From contig AAVT01000002.1 of the NCBI GenBank assembly GCA_000169075.1, positions 124,001-188,000 of the forward strand: a stretch of DNA of 64,000 nt, given 5' to 3'. The translations under genes and the position numbers were made by a program. Positions 9,031 to 18,217 of the stretch are shown piece by piece; within the stretch, counting starts at the first letter, position 1, and every line of letters starts with the position of its first letter. The notes under the pieces are model-generated. The model ran no database searches and was not told the origin of the DNA. It saw only the letters and a list, made by a program, of their open reading frames with translations. The stretch comes from a marine gamma proteobacterium HTCC2143 (GTDB lineage Bacteria > Pseudomonadota > Gammaproteobacteria > Pseudomonadales > Dasaniaceae).

Positions 9031-9603
9031 CTATTGCAATGAGTTTAGCATTGCATCAATTAGTTTTTTGGTTGCGCCTTTGGCAGAAACCATTCCCAAG
9101 TGTTCAAAGCTGGCCCGTCCGTACGCCAGTGACATTACAGTGTGTGCAAATGCCTTCCTGTCTGTAAGATTCTTTCCAATCTTTTCGTTCTTCATTTCGT
9201 CGATGATTTGAGTTTGAATAAGGCTATAGAGTTGAGCAAGCCTTGTTCTGATATCGTTGTTTTTCTCCGACAAATACCAAAGCTCATCAATGATACTGTT
9301 GGATTTCTCGTTGGAAAACGCACCGTCTATGACAAAATTCAGAAGGTCATTAAGTGTTGGTTTGTTGTTGTCTAAGAGAGAGGACTTCAGATCTGATTCT
9401 GCTCGTTCGATCATTCTGTCGATCAGAAGATTAGCCATATCGGACCTGTTACCAACGAAGTATCGCACCAAGGAGCGGGGAAGACCGGCTTCATTCGCTA
9501 CGTCCTGTAGAGTCGTTTTCTCCAGCCCGTTTCTTAAAACACAGTTTTCGAACGCTGAGAGTATTTGCTCTTTCCTTTCATTACCGATTTTTGCACGGGC
9601 CAT
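9031..9603 (-). CDS. TetR family transcriptional regulator
   Basis: A 190-residue regulator. The N-terminal helix-turn-helix shows the TetR pattern (TTLQDVANEAGLPRSLVRYFVGNRSD, about residues 29-54) and a helical ligand-binding domain follows. I chose the ATG at 9603 (MARAKIGNER) over the open upstream start because a 16-base palindrome at 9654-9669 lies just before it and would otherwise fall inside the coding region. It ends 15 bases before the serine hydrolase gene and probably controls it and itself. Confidence 0.85.
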   Translation of the reverse strand: MARAKIGNERKEQILSAFENCVLRNGLEKTTLQDVANEAGLPRSLVRYFVGNRSDMANLLIDRMIERAESDLKSSLLDNNKPTLNDLLNFVIDGAFSNEKSNSIIDELWYLSEKNNDIRTRLAQLYSLIQTQIIDEMKNEKIGKNLTDRKAFAHTVMSLAYGRASFEHLGMVSAKGATKKLIDAMLNSLQ

Positions 9604-9653
9604 ATCGAATCCAATCTTGTCATTTGTGACAGTATTGAATAGAAAGCGTATAA

Positions 9654-9669
9654 TTGTCAATGATGACAA
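9654..9669. promoter_or_regulatory. palindromic operator, probably for the adjacent TetR regulator
   Basis: A perfect inverted repeat, TTGTCA and TGACAA separated by ATGA, sits about 50 bases upstream of the chosen tetR start. On the minus strand one half reads TTGACA and could be a -35 box, so binding would block transcription. Autoregulation is inferred from position. Confidence 0.6.
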
Positions 9670-9725
9670 CTATAATTTTGCAGCTGATAGTAGTTAAATG
9701 GCCATTAAGCTATCCGTGCTTATGT

Positions 9726-10472
9726 TCAAAACTCGTACTCGATATTGAATTTCCACGATTCATCGGGTGTATTACTGTTTACTCCGAGGATAAGGCCGCT
9801 TTCCCACATCAATTTGCGTCGCCCTCCCAGTCGAAATGTCCCGCTTAAGACCGGACCTATCCCTTTGCTGTCTTCTGAAAAGTAAATTTCAATTGATGGT
9901 TCGAGAGTTTGTTTGTATCGGTAGCGAAATTGTGTGGAGAAGCTTGTTTCCCATTCGTTGTCGATGCGGCTACCCCACTCATAGATCAGTCCGAAATTGG
10001 TAGTCACAATCCAATCGGTCCATTCATGTAAGGCGATGAGTGTGCTGCTGGCTTCCCAGTTGTTGTCGCTTTTTTCTCGTTCAAGTTCAAATAGAATGCC
10101 CCAGTCACTGTCGTATTCACCTTGTTCGGTTAACTGAATTTTTGCTTCGACTTCTATCACGTCTATAGAAAAACTTTCGCCGGAATCGTTGCTGCCCTCC
10201 AAATATATCTCGCCAAAGACGCGGTCTGAGAAGGACCGACCAAAACCCAATAGATGACGCTGCTGTCCGTCAAGGTTGTCATTACTATCCTTTTGGTATC
10301 GTGAGCGGTACTCGATTTCCTGCTCGAGGGCTTGTACGTAAGGATGGTAAATTTTGTCGATGCTGGAACCATCGGCCACTGCATAATTTGGTGACAGCGC
10401 TATCGATGCTAATGCACAAGTCGAAATAAGAATTATTGGATTTTTCGTTGACCTGACATATGAGAAACTCAA
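9726..10472 (-). CDS. predicted outer-membrane beta-barrel protein
   Basis: A 248-residue precursor with a signal peptide ending near YAVADG (about residue 33). The mature part shows alternating hydrophobic/polar strands (for example QRHLLGFGRSFSDRVFGEIYLEG and YDSDWGILFELERE) and ends FNIEYEF, a C-terminal Phe typical of outer-membrane barrels. Its start overlaps the stop of the FTR1 gene by 4 bases, so it belongs to the metal-related operon. A role in passing metal or sensing metal stress at the outer membrane is inference. Confidence 0.7.
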   Translation of the reverse strand: MSFSYVRSTKNPIILISTCALASIALSPNYAVADGSSIDKIYHPYVQALEQEIEYRSRYQKDSNDNLDGQQRHLLGFGRSFSDRVFGEIYLEGSNDSGESFSIDVIEVEAKIQLTEQGEYDSDWGILFELEREKSDNNWEASSTLIALHEWTDWIVTTNFGLIYEWGSRIDNEWETSFSTQFRYRYKQTLEPSIEIYFSEDSKGIGPVLSGTFRLGGRRKLMWESGLILGVNSNTPDESWKFNIEYEF

Positions 10473-11284
10473 GGTCTTTGGTTCCTTTTTTCGAGACTTA
10501 ATGGGGGATTGCCGGGAGGGGATGATCGATAGAAACTGATTGCGATTGCCGTAGGAATTAAAAGAAGGGCTATTAGGTAGGTATAGACTTCCACTGGAGT
10601 AGGTGTGGCTTCATAGCCGAAGGTGGCGTAAGCGAGCTGGCCAACAGTTGATTGCTCGGACAAAATCCCGGTGCTATCCCATAGCTGGCCGGTGGATGGT
10701 AGCCAGTCGGCTTGTATCAATAGCTGGGTGGCCTGGGCAACCATGCCTGCGGCGATAAAACTCAATAGGGTTATTTGCACTTTCATTCGGGTTTTCCGGG
10801 GGCATGCAATAATCGAAAAATAACAAAGTGCGCCAACGCTCATTCCTATAGTTAGTCCAATAAATCCACTGGTCAGCGCTTCGGCCATTATGTGCTCTTT
10901 GCTAAGAAACCCAGTGAAAAATATAATGATTTCTGAGCCTTCCCTGATCATCGCTAGTGTTGCAGCACTAGCCATGGCTAGTTTGAGAGAAAACGTTAGT
11001 CGGAGATTGCTGTTAGCGGTGAGTACTGCGGTTGCCAGAAGGCAGCCGTAAATCAAATATTGAATAGATGCGTTCACTACTTCTTGTCCCACGTAGTCGA
11101 ACCAGGTTGAAATTGAGCCGAGGCTGGCCGCGTAACCTACCGCACTAAAAATGCCACAAGTTAAGGACAGGAAAAGCCAATACGGTTTGATGCTCACAGA
11201 ATTGCTTATACTGATTAGAATACCAATGAGTATTGCTGCTTCCAGTGTTTCTCGTAATATGATAACAACGGCGTCAATTAACAT
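10469..11284 (-). CDS. FTR1-family iron permease
   Basis: A 271-residue integral membrane protein with about seven hydrophobic segments. The two REXXE-type motifs of FTR1/EfeU permeases are present: RETLEAA in the first helix (about residue 11) and REGSE in the fourth (about 117). These glutamates carry Fe3+ across the inner membrane after oxidation of Fe2+. The upstream cupredoxin-like gene is the usual partner. Only a two-component system is present in place of efeO/efeB, so this is a variant operon: regulator, kinase, cupredoxin, FTR1, outer-membrane protein. Confidence 0.88.
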   Translation of the reverse strand: MLIDAVVIILRETLEAAILIGILISISNSVSIKPYWLFLSLTCGIFSAVGYAASLGSISTWFDYVGQEVVNASIQYLIYGCLLATAVLTANSNLRLTFSLKLAMASAATLAMIREGSEIIIFFTGFLSKEHIMAEALTSGFIGLTIGMSVGALCYFSIIACPRKTRMKVQITLLSFIAAGMVAQATQLLIQADWLPSTGQLWDSTGILSEQSTVGQLAYATFGYEATPTPVEVYTYLIALLLIPTAIAISFYRSSPPGNPPLSLEKRNQRP

Positions 11285-11293
11285 GTTATTTCT

Positions 11294-11623
11294 TTACCTG
11301 GCAATGACTTTTCCAAGGGCTGTAGACATATTGAATTCCCCAAAAAATGGATATTCTCCCTGTTCTAGCGGTCCTATAAATACCACTGCTTTACTATTTC
11401 CCACGATTACCTTTTCTCGGTTCAATTCGTAACTTTCAAATTCTTCAGGTGTTGGGTCGGTGTTGTGTATCAGCAATTTTACTTTCTGGTTTGCCGGTAC
11501 TATGACCTCAGCAGGATAGAAAAGATGATTTCGAATTTCTATCTTGATGATGGGAGTAGCCGCTACAGCTATAGTCTGTGCGGATAGAAAAAATGTGATC
11601 AGCAGTGTTCGGCTAATGTTCAT
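11294..11623 (-). CDS. periplasmic cupredoxin-domain protein
   Basis: A 109-residue precursor with a signal peptide (about residues 1-22) and a cupredoxin_1-like beta-sandwich: IEIRNHLFYPAEVIVPANQKV, LLIHNTDPTPEEFE and YPFFGEFN. Such domains accompany FTR1 permeases, as the N-domain of EfeO does. A full set of type I copper ligands (Cys, two His) is not visible, so it may bind Fe or Cu by acidic residues instead. It ends 9 bases before FTR1 and its start overlaps the kinase stop by 4 bases. Confidence 0.82.
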   Translation of the reverse strand: MNISRTLLITFFLSAQTIAVAATPIIKIEIRNHLFYPAEVIVPANQKVKLLIHNTDPTPEEFESYELNREKVIVGNSKAVVFIGPLEQGEYPFFGEFNMSTALGKVIAR

Positions 11624-12957
11624 GATTTATCGAGTAGAGCTACAGGTTGTTGTGTTAAGGGTAAAGTGATCTCTATCTTAAGTCCGCCAAGAATGTTGGA
11701 TACACCCATTTCAATACTACCTCGATGTAGTTGCACAATGTGATCGACAATTGACAACCCCAATCCTGATCCGACAATGTCTGCCTGCAAAGTAGCACTC
11801 CCAACCCGATAGAAGCGGTCGAAAACCCTTTGCAAATCTGCTTCCTTTATCCCTGAACCGGAATCTTCGACAGCAATTGTGGCCACGGAACCCATTGCGG
11901 CGATCGCAATGACAATTGTGCCATTCACCGGTGTGTACTTAATTGCATTGTCGACAAGGTTTTTCAGTAGTGTGGCCAGCGCGAACCTGTCCCCCTCTAC
12001 TAATACGGTTGTTCCTTCAATCGCTATGTTCAGGTTTTTACGTTCGCAGGCTGAGTACAAGTCGACGATTGTTTGCTGCGCAATTTTCTTTATGTCAACA
12101 ACTTCAGGGCTGGCTAGGAATCTATCTGGTGACAGTCGATGAAAAGCGAGAATTTGCTCAATCGAATGCCCCATTCTATCAACTCCCTTTTCCAACTCTT
12201 GTAGATTGTCACTTTTAGGGCCCGATTCTTCGATCAAATTGTGAAGGCCTACTTTGAGAGCAGCTAGTGGTGTTCGAAGTTCGTGGGCTGCATCGGCTGA
12301 GAATCGTCGTTCACGATCGAACGCGCCGTCTAAGCGTTCAAGCAAATTGTTAATTGAGATGACTACTTCAGTCAGTTCCCCTGGGTAGCCCGAATTCTCA
12401 ATCGATTTCAAATCTTCCGATTTTTTGCGGCGCAGGACTGATGCCAATCTATGCAGCGGGTGCAGGCCAAAGTATACAACCAGCCATATCAACACACCTA
12501 GAAAGGGGAGAACCCATATGATGGGAAAAATGGACTTTAGTACGATTTTCTCACTCAAGTTTGAATAGGTGTCGGCGCGATGTGCGATTATTATTTGGCT
12601 GTCTTTGTTCGCTAGTGGGTGTACAAGCGTTTTCCAGCGAACCCCCTCGAAGTTGGCCTGATGAAAACCGGGCTCTATAGAGGAAAGAAGCGTATCTGGT
12701 GCGTTGGCAGATTTATGCTGCAAAATCCCCCCTTGCCAATGTTGATAGTAGACAGAGTCTGGAAATACGTCTTTGGGAATCACTATGTCATTCGCAAGAA
12801 TTCCTGCGAGTAAATTTGCAGAATCTGTGATCTGCTCGTCCAATATGATTTCTGCTGCAGCCATACTACTGCGATAACCATGCAGTGCTGCGAGAAAGTT
12901 TACCAAACAGATAATAGATAACAGAACTATTACTAGAAATACCCGAATCGACTTCAC
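11620..12957 (-). CDS. sensor histidine kinase (QseC/PmrB-like)
   Basis: A 445-residue inner-membrane kinase: TM1 at about residues 5-25, a periplasmic sensor of about 120 residues, TM2 at about 145-165, and a HAMP-like linker. AADAAHELRTPLAAL follows with the phosphoacceptor His (about 226), then an HATPase_c domain with NLVDNAIKYTP (N box), DSGSGI (G1) and GSGLGLSIV (G2). It follows its response regulator by 16 bases and precedes the cupredoxin/FTR1 genes, so it probably senses periplasmic metal. The signal itself is not known. Confidence 0.9.
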   Translation of the reverse strand: MKSIRVFLVIVLLSIICLVNFLAALHGYRSSMAAAEIILDEQITDSANLLAGILANDIVIPKDVFPDSVYYQHWQGGILQHKSANAPDTLLSSIEPGFHQANFEGVRWKTLVHPLANKDSQIIIAHRADTYSNLSEKIVLKSIFPIIWVLPFLGVLIWLVVYFGLHPLHRLASVLRRKKSEDLKSIENSGYPGELTEVVISINNLLERLDGAFDRERRFSADAAHELRTPLAALKVGLHNLIEESGPKSDNLQELEKGVDRMGHSIEQILAFHRLSPDRFLASPEVVDIKKIAQQTIVDLYSACERKNLNIAIEGTTVLVEGDRFALATLLKNLVDNAIKYTPVNGTIVIAIAAMGSVATIAVEDSGSGIKEADLQRVFDRFYRVGSATLQADIVGSGLGLSIVDHIVQLHRGSIEMGVSNILGGLKIEITLPLTQQPVALLDKS

Positions 12958-12973
12958 ACTATTTTGATCACCG

Positions 12974-13639
12974 TTAGCTTGAGCTTCGATCTATAGTATA
13001 GCCGACACCGCGAACGGTTTTTATAAAACCTTCGGGCATTTTTTTCCTTAGATTACTGATATGTACTTCGATCGCGTTACTGGAAATCTCTTCCCCCCAA
13101 CTGTATAGCTTGTTTTCAAGGGCTGCTTTGGTTTGAATGCGGCCGACATTTTCCATCAGTGCTTTGAGTACAGTGTATTCCCGGCGTGACAGCGGTGTTT
13201 CTATAGCGTCGACTTCGACGTGATGATTGGCGCTATCCAGGCTGACACGTCCGGCGGTGATTACGCTGCTAATCGATGAATTCATTCGTCGACCCAATGC
13301 CCGGATTCTGGCCATCAGTTCCTTTATCTCAAAGGGTTTCGAAAGATAGTCATCTGCACCTCCATCCAGCGCGGTAATTTTGTCGGAAAGATCGTCTCTC
13401 GCTGTCAGTATCAGCATTGGAGTAACAATTTTATTCGCGCGCAACTCTTTTAGCACTGTCAATCCGTCGATATCGGGAAGCCCCAAGTCCAGTATAATAA
13501 TATCAGCGATGTTATTTTTTCCGTGCGCAATTGCCTCGTTTCCAGTCGCCACATGGTCGACCGAAAACCCTTCGTTTCGAAGTGCAATTAGCAGTGCTTT
13601 CGCCAGTGCTTCGTCGTCTTCAACCAGTAATAATTTCAT
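12974..13639 (-). CDS. OmpR/PmrA-type response regulator
   Basis: A 221-residue regulator: receiver domain with the acidic pair near residues 8-9 (VEDDE), phosphoacceptor Asp in IILDLGLP (about 51), conserved Thr in LTAR, Lys in YLSKPFE (about 101), and a C-terminal winged helix (LSRREYTVLKAL through VRGVGYTI). It is first in the regulator-kinase-cupredoxin-FTR1-outer membrane protein operon and is the likely activator of that operon. Confidence 0.92.
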   Translation of the reverse strand: MKLLLVEDDEALAKALLIALRNEGFSVDHVATGNEAIAHGKNNIADIIILDLGLPDIDGLTVLKELRANKIVTPMLILTARDDLSDKITALDGGADDYLSKPFEIKELMARIRALGRRMNSSISSVITAGRVSLDSANHHVEVDAIETPLSRREYTVLKALMENVGRIQTKAALENKLYSWGEEISSNAIEVHISNLRKKMPEGFIKTVRGVGYTIDRSSS

Positions 13640-13674
13640 TTACATTCCGGACCCAGGTTATTGGGTTGTTGGTA

Positions 13675-14325
13675 TTACAGTTTTTCTTTTAGCTTCAGCA
13701 TGGCACTGCGAATTTCATCTCTTCTTCCTTTGTCGGCGACTGGGCGACTGGGTCTGGGGGCGGCCTGAAGTGCTTTCTCATAATATCGGTAGGCTTCCTG
13801 TAAGTCGCCTTGATCTTCCAAAAATTGAGCAAAAAAGTAATTTGGATCAATACCATGTGGATTAACAGTGAGAGCCTTGCGTAAAAGCTTCTTTGCTTTT
13901 TTGTCGTCACCAAAGCCTATTGGCCATCCCGGTACATTGAAGTACAAAGTTCCAAGACTGGTATAGGCTGATCCACTGAGCGCTTGCGGGTCGATATCTT
14001 GGGCTTTTTCGAGATCAGTCCTCGCCGCTTTTGCATACTTGAGTGCACCTAATCCACCTTTCGCACCTGCATAGGTTGACTTGATAATTCCACTCCAGAT
14101 TAGGAGAGGTGCATTCTTTGGTTGTTGGGATACCAAACTGTCGGCTTTATCGATTAATTGCTCGAAGGCGGTGATTTGTTCCTTTCCCTCCAGTTGATAA
14201 TTTACTTCGGCCCATCTTTTTTGAAGTGTACTGATGGAGTCGTCATTGCCGGCATTCGCCAGGCCAGATGTTAACGTAAACAGCGCGACCGTGAGTATGC
14301 CTGTGATTTTTACTAATGTTTTCAT
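13675..14325 (-). CDS. secreted TPR-repeat protein
   Basis: A 216-residue precursor with a signal peptide ending near GLANAG (residue 26). TPR-like helices follow, for example ALSGSAYTSLGTLYF and DPNYFFAQFLEDQGDLQEAYRYYEKALQAAP at about residues 165-195. TPR proteins are scaffolds. It sits between the SDR gene and the response-regulator gene on the same strand, so it could belong to either group; its function is unknown. Confidence 0.75.
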   Translation of the reverse strand: MKTLVKITGILTVALFTLTSGLANAGNDDSISTLQKRWAEVNYQLEGKEQITAFEQLIDKADSLVSQQPKNAPLLIWSGIIKSTYAGAKGGLGALKYAKAARTDLEKAQDIDPQALSGSAYTSLGTLYFNVPGWPIGFGDDKKAKKLLRKALTVNPHGIDPNYFFAQFLEDQGDLQEAYRYYEKALQAAPRPSRPVADKGRRDEIRSAMLKLKEKL

Positions 14326-14355
14326 GGGGGTATTGTCCTGGAAGAATTGATGACC

Positions 14356-15141
14356 TTATTGTGAAAATCGACGAATAACGGGTAGTTGTTTCAATAGCGC
14401 TTTGTCGACAACGTTTGGCAATAGTGAATTTAGTCGAACAAAAAGGGATTCCGGCCAGCCTAAAAAATAACTGTGAGGATGCTTGTCTTTCAGCGCATCG
14501 ATCAGACGCTGGGCAACATGCTCAGGTGAATCTACGGCATTTCCTAAAGCCTCATTCAGAGTGTTCATTTTGTCAGTGTTCAGAGCGGTATCTGTTGCCC
14601 TTGGGGCAAAGTAGATGACGTTCACTGTACTGTCTGCGACTTCACGGCGAAACGCTTCAGTGAAACCGCGCAGCCCAAATTTACTGGCGCAGTAGCTGGT
14701 TGATCCTGCGTAACCTATGCTGCCAAGAATTGAGCCGATATTAACGATGACCGACTCGGGGCGTTGCTTCAGTGTTTTATGTATCTCCCGGCACAGCATC
14801 ATCGGAACCACCAGATTGGTGCTGACTATTTGGCTTATATCTGCGTCACTGGTATCTTCCAATAGAGATAACTGATTGATACCGGCATTGTTAATTAGCA
14901 CATCGATATTTTCTTTTTCTACCACACCGTACAATTTTTCCCGGTCGTTGTTGTTATTCAAATCAAGGGCTAAAATCTGATGCCTAACATTACCGATGTT
15001 TTCTTTTAGCGCCGTGAGTTTCTCTTCATCGCGGGCAGTTAGTATGAGGGTCGCCCCTTCATCTGAGAGCGCTTTGGCGATGGCGCCTCCAATACCTCCT
15101 GTTGCACCGGTTAGTAAAATCTTTTTAGACGATAAAACCAT
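14356..15141 (-). CDS. short-chain dehydrogenase/reductase
   Basis: A 261-residue classical SDR: TGATGGIG (NAD(P) loop, about residue 12), NNAG (about 88), catalytic Ser in NIGSILGS (about 138), and YCASK (Tyr and Lys, about 152-156). The start was taken at 15141 because GGAGAAC lies about 9 bases upstream; the longer open frame overlaps the neighbouring gene. It is the last enzyme of the hemolysin-family/AMP-ligase/oxidase group and may reduce or oxidise an aldehyde or ketone intermediate, which is inference. Confidence 0.88.
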   Translation of the reverse strand: MVLSSKKILLTGATGGIGGAIAKALSDEGATLILTARDEEKLTALKENIGNVRHQILALDLNNNNDREKLYGVVEKENIDVLINNAGINQLSLLEDTSDADISQIVSTNLVVPMMLCREIHKTLKQRPESVIVNIGSILGSIGYAGSTSYCASKFGLRGFTEAFRREVADSTVNVIYFAPRATDTALNTDKMNTLNEALGNAVDSPEHVAQRLIDALKDKHPHSYFLGWPESLFVRLNSLLPNVVDKALLKQLPVIRRFSQ

Positions 15142-15164
15142 AAAGTTCTCCAGAGAGTATTGCT

Positions 15165-15836
15165 TTACGCAGCCTGAACGGCGGCTTGTTCCGGTGCTAG
15201 TTCCCTGAAAATATTTCCGTATAACTGGTAAAACATTTTTGCACAATGGATGATTAGGGCTTGTTCTTCACTGTCTGTGATTCGGTTCATTATGTCTTCA
15301 TAGAACTTGATGTGATCCTGGTCCAGTTCACCATGAGAACGCAAATAGACGAAGGCATTGTCGGGCAGTTTCAGGGCTTTTTGTATGCAATCTGCGGCAT
15401 GGTCAGCAATAGTAATGCTGGTACCTTCCAGAACTTGTACCATGCCGAAGAAGCCCAGTGGATTGATTCGATTGATGGTATCGTAGGCATAAGCGATCAT
15501 CAGCTCAGTTGATTTGTTTGGCGTACTGTTCCGAACCGTTTCTTTATCAAATCCGCAGGCAGCTATGTCATTGAGTATCCATTCTTGATGTCCCAGTTCC
15601 TCTTCAATATATTCTGCAACAGCCTCCCGTAGCCATTCCTTGTCGCCACTGATTCGAGCTCCAGTCGCCATCAGCAAGGGAGTCGTGTGCTTAACGTGGT
15701 GATAGGCCTGGCTTAGAAAAGAAATGTAGTCTTCAAGGCATATATCGCCGGTCAAACAGCGCAGGATTATGGGGGCGCTTAACAAATGTTCGCGTTCACT
15801 TTGTGTTTCGTTTTGTAATCGTTGATAGAATGTCAT
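15165..15836 (-). CDS. haem-oxygenase-like (TenA-like) metal-dependent oxidase
   Basis: A 223-residue all-helical protein of the TenA/haem oxygenase-like fold. Potential metal ligands are EYIEEELGHQEW (about residues 77-88, the ExxH pattern) and SHGELDQDHIKFYED (about 169-183, the DxxxH-type pattern). These match the layout of haem-oxygenase-like diiron oxidases such as UndA. True TenA thiaminases use a Cys and Glu and lack this set. Its start overlaps the AMP-ligase stop by 4 bases, so translation is coupled and the substrate may be the activated acyl group. The reaction is not known. Confidence 0.75.
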   Translation of the reverse strand: MTFYQRLQNETQSEREHLLSAPIILRCLTGDICLEDYISFLSQAYHHVKHTTPLLMATGARISGDKEWLREAVAEYIEEELGHQEWILNDIAACGFDKETVRNSTPNKSTELMIAYAYDTINRINPLGFFGMVQVLEGTSITIADHAADCIQKALKLPDNAFVYLRSHGELDQDHIKFYEDIMNRITDSEEQALIIHCAKMFYQLYGNIFRELAPEQAAVQAA

Positions 15837-17344
15837 TGAGTGACTACCTCTGTAGCGTGTGTATTTTGTGGTGAATATAGTTCGTCAATTTTCTTGGCGA
15901 AATGGCGGTTGATGTCGTCTCGTCGAGGGCGTCCGTTGGCAGTGAATAGACCTTGCCACTGTTCTTTGTCGATTATTTCCCATGACTTGACTCTGGCATA
16001 GTCGGGAAGATTGCTGTTGACGCGCTGGATCCAGGAATCAACATTTTCGTTACTAACATGGTCAGGTGTAGAGACAAGTGCCGTAAGGTGCGGGCGTGAA
16101 TCGCCAACGACGATACACTGAGTAAACAGGGGTCTTGCCATAAGCGCGCTTTCGACCCATTCAGGGCTGATATTTCGTCCAAAGCTGCTGATTAAAAGGT
16201 TCTTGCGACGACCGTTTACAATCAAATACCCTTCTTTATCGAGGTGACCCAGGTCGCCGGTAGCAATCAGCGCAGTGTTCCAACTATCGGGGTCACCCAG
16301 ATAACCGAGGTGACTGGCACCTTCCACATGAATCTCTCCGTCTATAGTACTGACCCGACAATGGGGAAGAGGTTTCCCTACGGTGCCGGGTTTATTGTGT
16401 TTGGGTGTATTAAGAGAGACAACTGAACAGCATTCAGATAAGCCGTAGCCTTCATAGACCGGGATGCCATAGTCATCAGCTTGTTGGATCAGTTCGGGGG
16501 CGACTTTGCCACCACCGACGGCGACAAATCGAAGTGATTCGGGTGCTTCGCAGCCCATCTCGCAGGCGGCGATTAAAGCGGTGAGCAATTGCGGCAATAT
16601 AATAAGGGTGTTCGGTTGCCACTGCGAAATACAGGTGACAAGTTGTAACAAATCCAGCCCAGAGCTGCCATCTAAGCCCCTGCTTTTGCCATCGACAAGG
16701 ACAATGTTTCCACCGCTGAGCAATGGAGCATAGATACCGGCTGCGTTTTCCAGAAGTGTGCCCAGCGGTAACAAACAGAGATGTTTGGGGTTATCGATAG
16801 CAATCGCGCTGGCCAGAGATTGAGCCACCTGCCATTGTTGATTGGTACTTAAGCAAACACCCTTGGGATTTCCAGTTGATCCGGATGTATAAGTGATTTT
16901 TTGAGTGTGTTCGGGGACTAATATCGGATTGGAGTTTTTATCGGGAACTGCCAATTCCCAGGCTTGTAGTGACAATTGGAGGCCATCAATGGCATCTATC
17001 TCCGTCAGTTGATCGGCTAGATCGCGACTGTCACTTATCAATAAATCGACGCCGGCATCGGCTATGCAATGTAATGATTGCTGATGACTGAAATAATCGG
17101 GAAGGGGAATACAGCATATACCGGCTATTTGGCAGGCCAAATCTATCACAACCCAATCAATACTGTTTTCTGCGTGAAGGGCTACCATCTTGGGTTGTTG
17201 CGTTGACAGCCATTCCGCGGTTATGTCTACTTTTGACGAGAGTTCGGCATAGCTTAATGATTCGGAGTCAGTTGTTACTGCGGGCAGTTCAGCCAGTAAC
17301 GGGTCGCGAAGTATTTTTGATAGAGTAAAGTAGTTTTCCGTCAC
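15833..17344 (-). CDS. AMP-dependent acyl-CoA synthetase/ligase
   Basis: A 503-residue ANL-family enzyme: P-loop YTSGSTGNPKG (about residue 152), YEGYGLSECC (about 299), the hinge region ATGDLGHLDKEGYLIVNGRRKN (about 372-393), and a C-terminal catalytic Lys candidate in FTANGRPRRDD. It activates a carboxylic acid to acyl-AMP and transfers it to CoA or a carrier. It lies between the thermostable-hemolysin-family gene and the HO-like oxidase, with 4-base overlap to the latter, so its substrate is probably a fatty acid used by that cluster. Confidence 0.88.
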   Translation of the reverse strand: MTENYFTLSKILRDPLLAELPAVTTDSESLSYAELSSKVDITAEWLSTQQPKMVALHAENSIDWVVIDLACQIAGICCIPLPDYFSHQQSLHCIADAGVDLLISDSRDLADQLTEIDAIDGLQLSLQAWELAVPDKNSNPILVPEHTQKITYTSGSTGNPKGVCLSTNQQWQVAQSLASAIAIDNPKHLCLLPLGTLLENAAGIYAPLLSGGNIVLVDGKSRGLDGSSGLDLLQLVTCISQWQPNTLIILPQLLTALIAACEMGCEAPESLRFVAVGGGKVAPELIQQADDYGIPVYEGYGLSECCSVVSLNTPKHNKPGTVGKPLPHCRVSTIDGEIHVEGASHLGYLGDPDSWNTALIATGDLGHLDKEGYLIVNGRRKNLLISSFGRNISPEWVESALMARPLFTQCIVVGDSRPHLTALVSTPDHVSNENVDSWIQRVNSNLPDYARVKSWEIIDKEQWQGLFTANGRPRRDDINRHFAKKIDELYSPQNTHATEVVTQ

Positions 17345-17422
17345 GTTTATCCTTTCATTGCTATTTATTGTGGCCGTTTTTTTGCGACTGTTTTGGTACT
17401 ATTCGAGGTCTGTGAAAAAGTA

Positions 17423-18121
17423 TTACAACCCTTGTTCTGAGTGATCTTTTAACTGTTCGGCAATGTTTTTAATGTCAGCTTCGTACAGGGTTGAAACGTA
17501 ATTAATGGTTTCATTTTCGGATACATTGCTGAGGGCTTCATCGAGGTCAATGGCCATGACGTTAGGTTTTTTTTGGTAATACTCACCCCACACTTCCGCT
17601 GTTTTTCCGAGGCGACCCGCATCCGCATTCGCCAGAAATAGGGGAGTAGCAGACAACCGATTGAGTAGTTTCTTAACTTGGGGTGTGGCAGTAAAAGCCA
17701 GCCAATGGAATCCAGCCTCTCTTATTGCGAAGGCTAAAATGATAAACAGTAATTGACTGCCCCCTGTCTGAGAGGACGCTAAATTACCGATTTCAATAAT
17801 ACTGTTTCTGTCGATGGGTCGATTGATGGCCCCGGCAATAGTTTGGTCAATATTCTGATCCAGGTATTGTTCAAGAAAAAGCTGGCCACTGCTCGCTGGT
17901 TTCAATCCCGCGACAGCTTGAATTTCACCGCTGAGACTCATGCTTAACAAATGGGGGAGGAAGCTCGTTAGACGAGCTTGGTGAGTAGCAAGATATTGTT
18001 TGGCGACATATTGCTCAAGTTCAAAACGACAATCATCTTCTCTTTGGCTCAATGCAAAGTGATGAGTGTCCGCAAGGTTTGGATGCCGTAATGTTCGCTT
18101 TTTGTATTGATGCGTCGTCAT
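17423..18121 (-). CDS. thermostable hemolysin (delta-VPH) family protein
   Basis: A 232-residue protein that matches the thermostable hemolysin family of Vibrio and relatives: FALSQREDDCRFELEQYVAKQYLATHQA near the start, FLPHLLSM, AVAGLKPA, LFLEQYLDQ and IEIGNLASS. The fold is thought to be GNAT-like, similar to autoinducer synthases, so the name may mislead. Clustering with an AMP ligase, an oxidase, an SDR and a desaturase suggests an acyl-transfer role in making a lipid-like metabolite; that is inference. Confidence 0.85.
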   Translation of the reverse strand: MTTHQYKKRTLRHPNLADTHHFALSQREDDCRFELEQYVAKQYLATHQARLTSFLPHLLSMSLSGEIQAVAGLKPASSGQLFLEQYLDQNIDQTIAGAINRPIDRNSIIEIGNLASSQTGGSQLLFIILAFAIREAGFHWLAFTATPQVKKLLNRLSATPLFLANADAGRLGKTAEVWGEYYQKKPNVMAIDLDEALSNVSENETINYVSTLYEADIKNIAEQLKDHSEQGL

Positions 18122-18217
18122 AGGTTCCCTGCTAAATACGTTAGTAGGGATGAGGATAGATGGCTTACCTTAAGTGAAACTTAAGGGGCTTATCAGTGGG
18201 CAGATTATGTGACGTTG

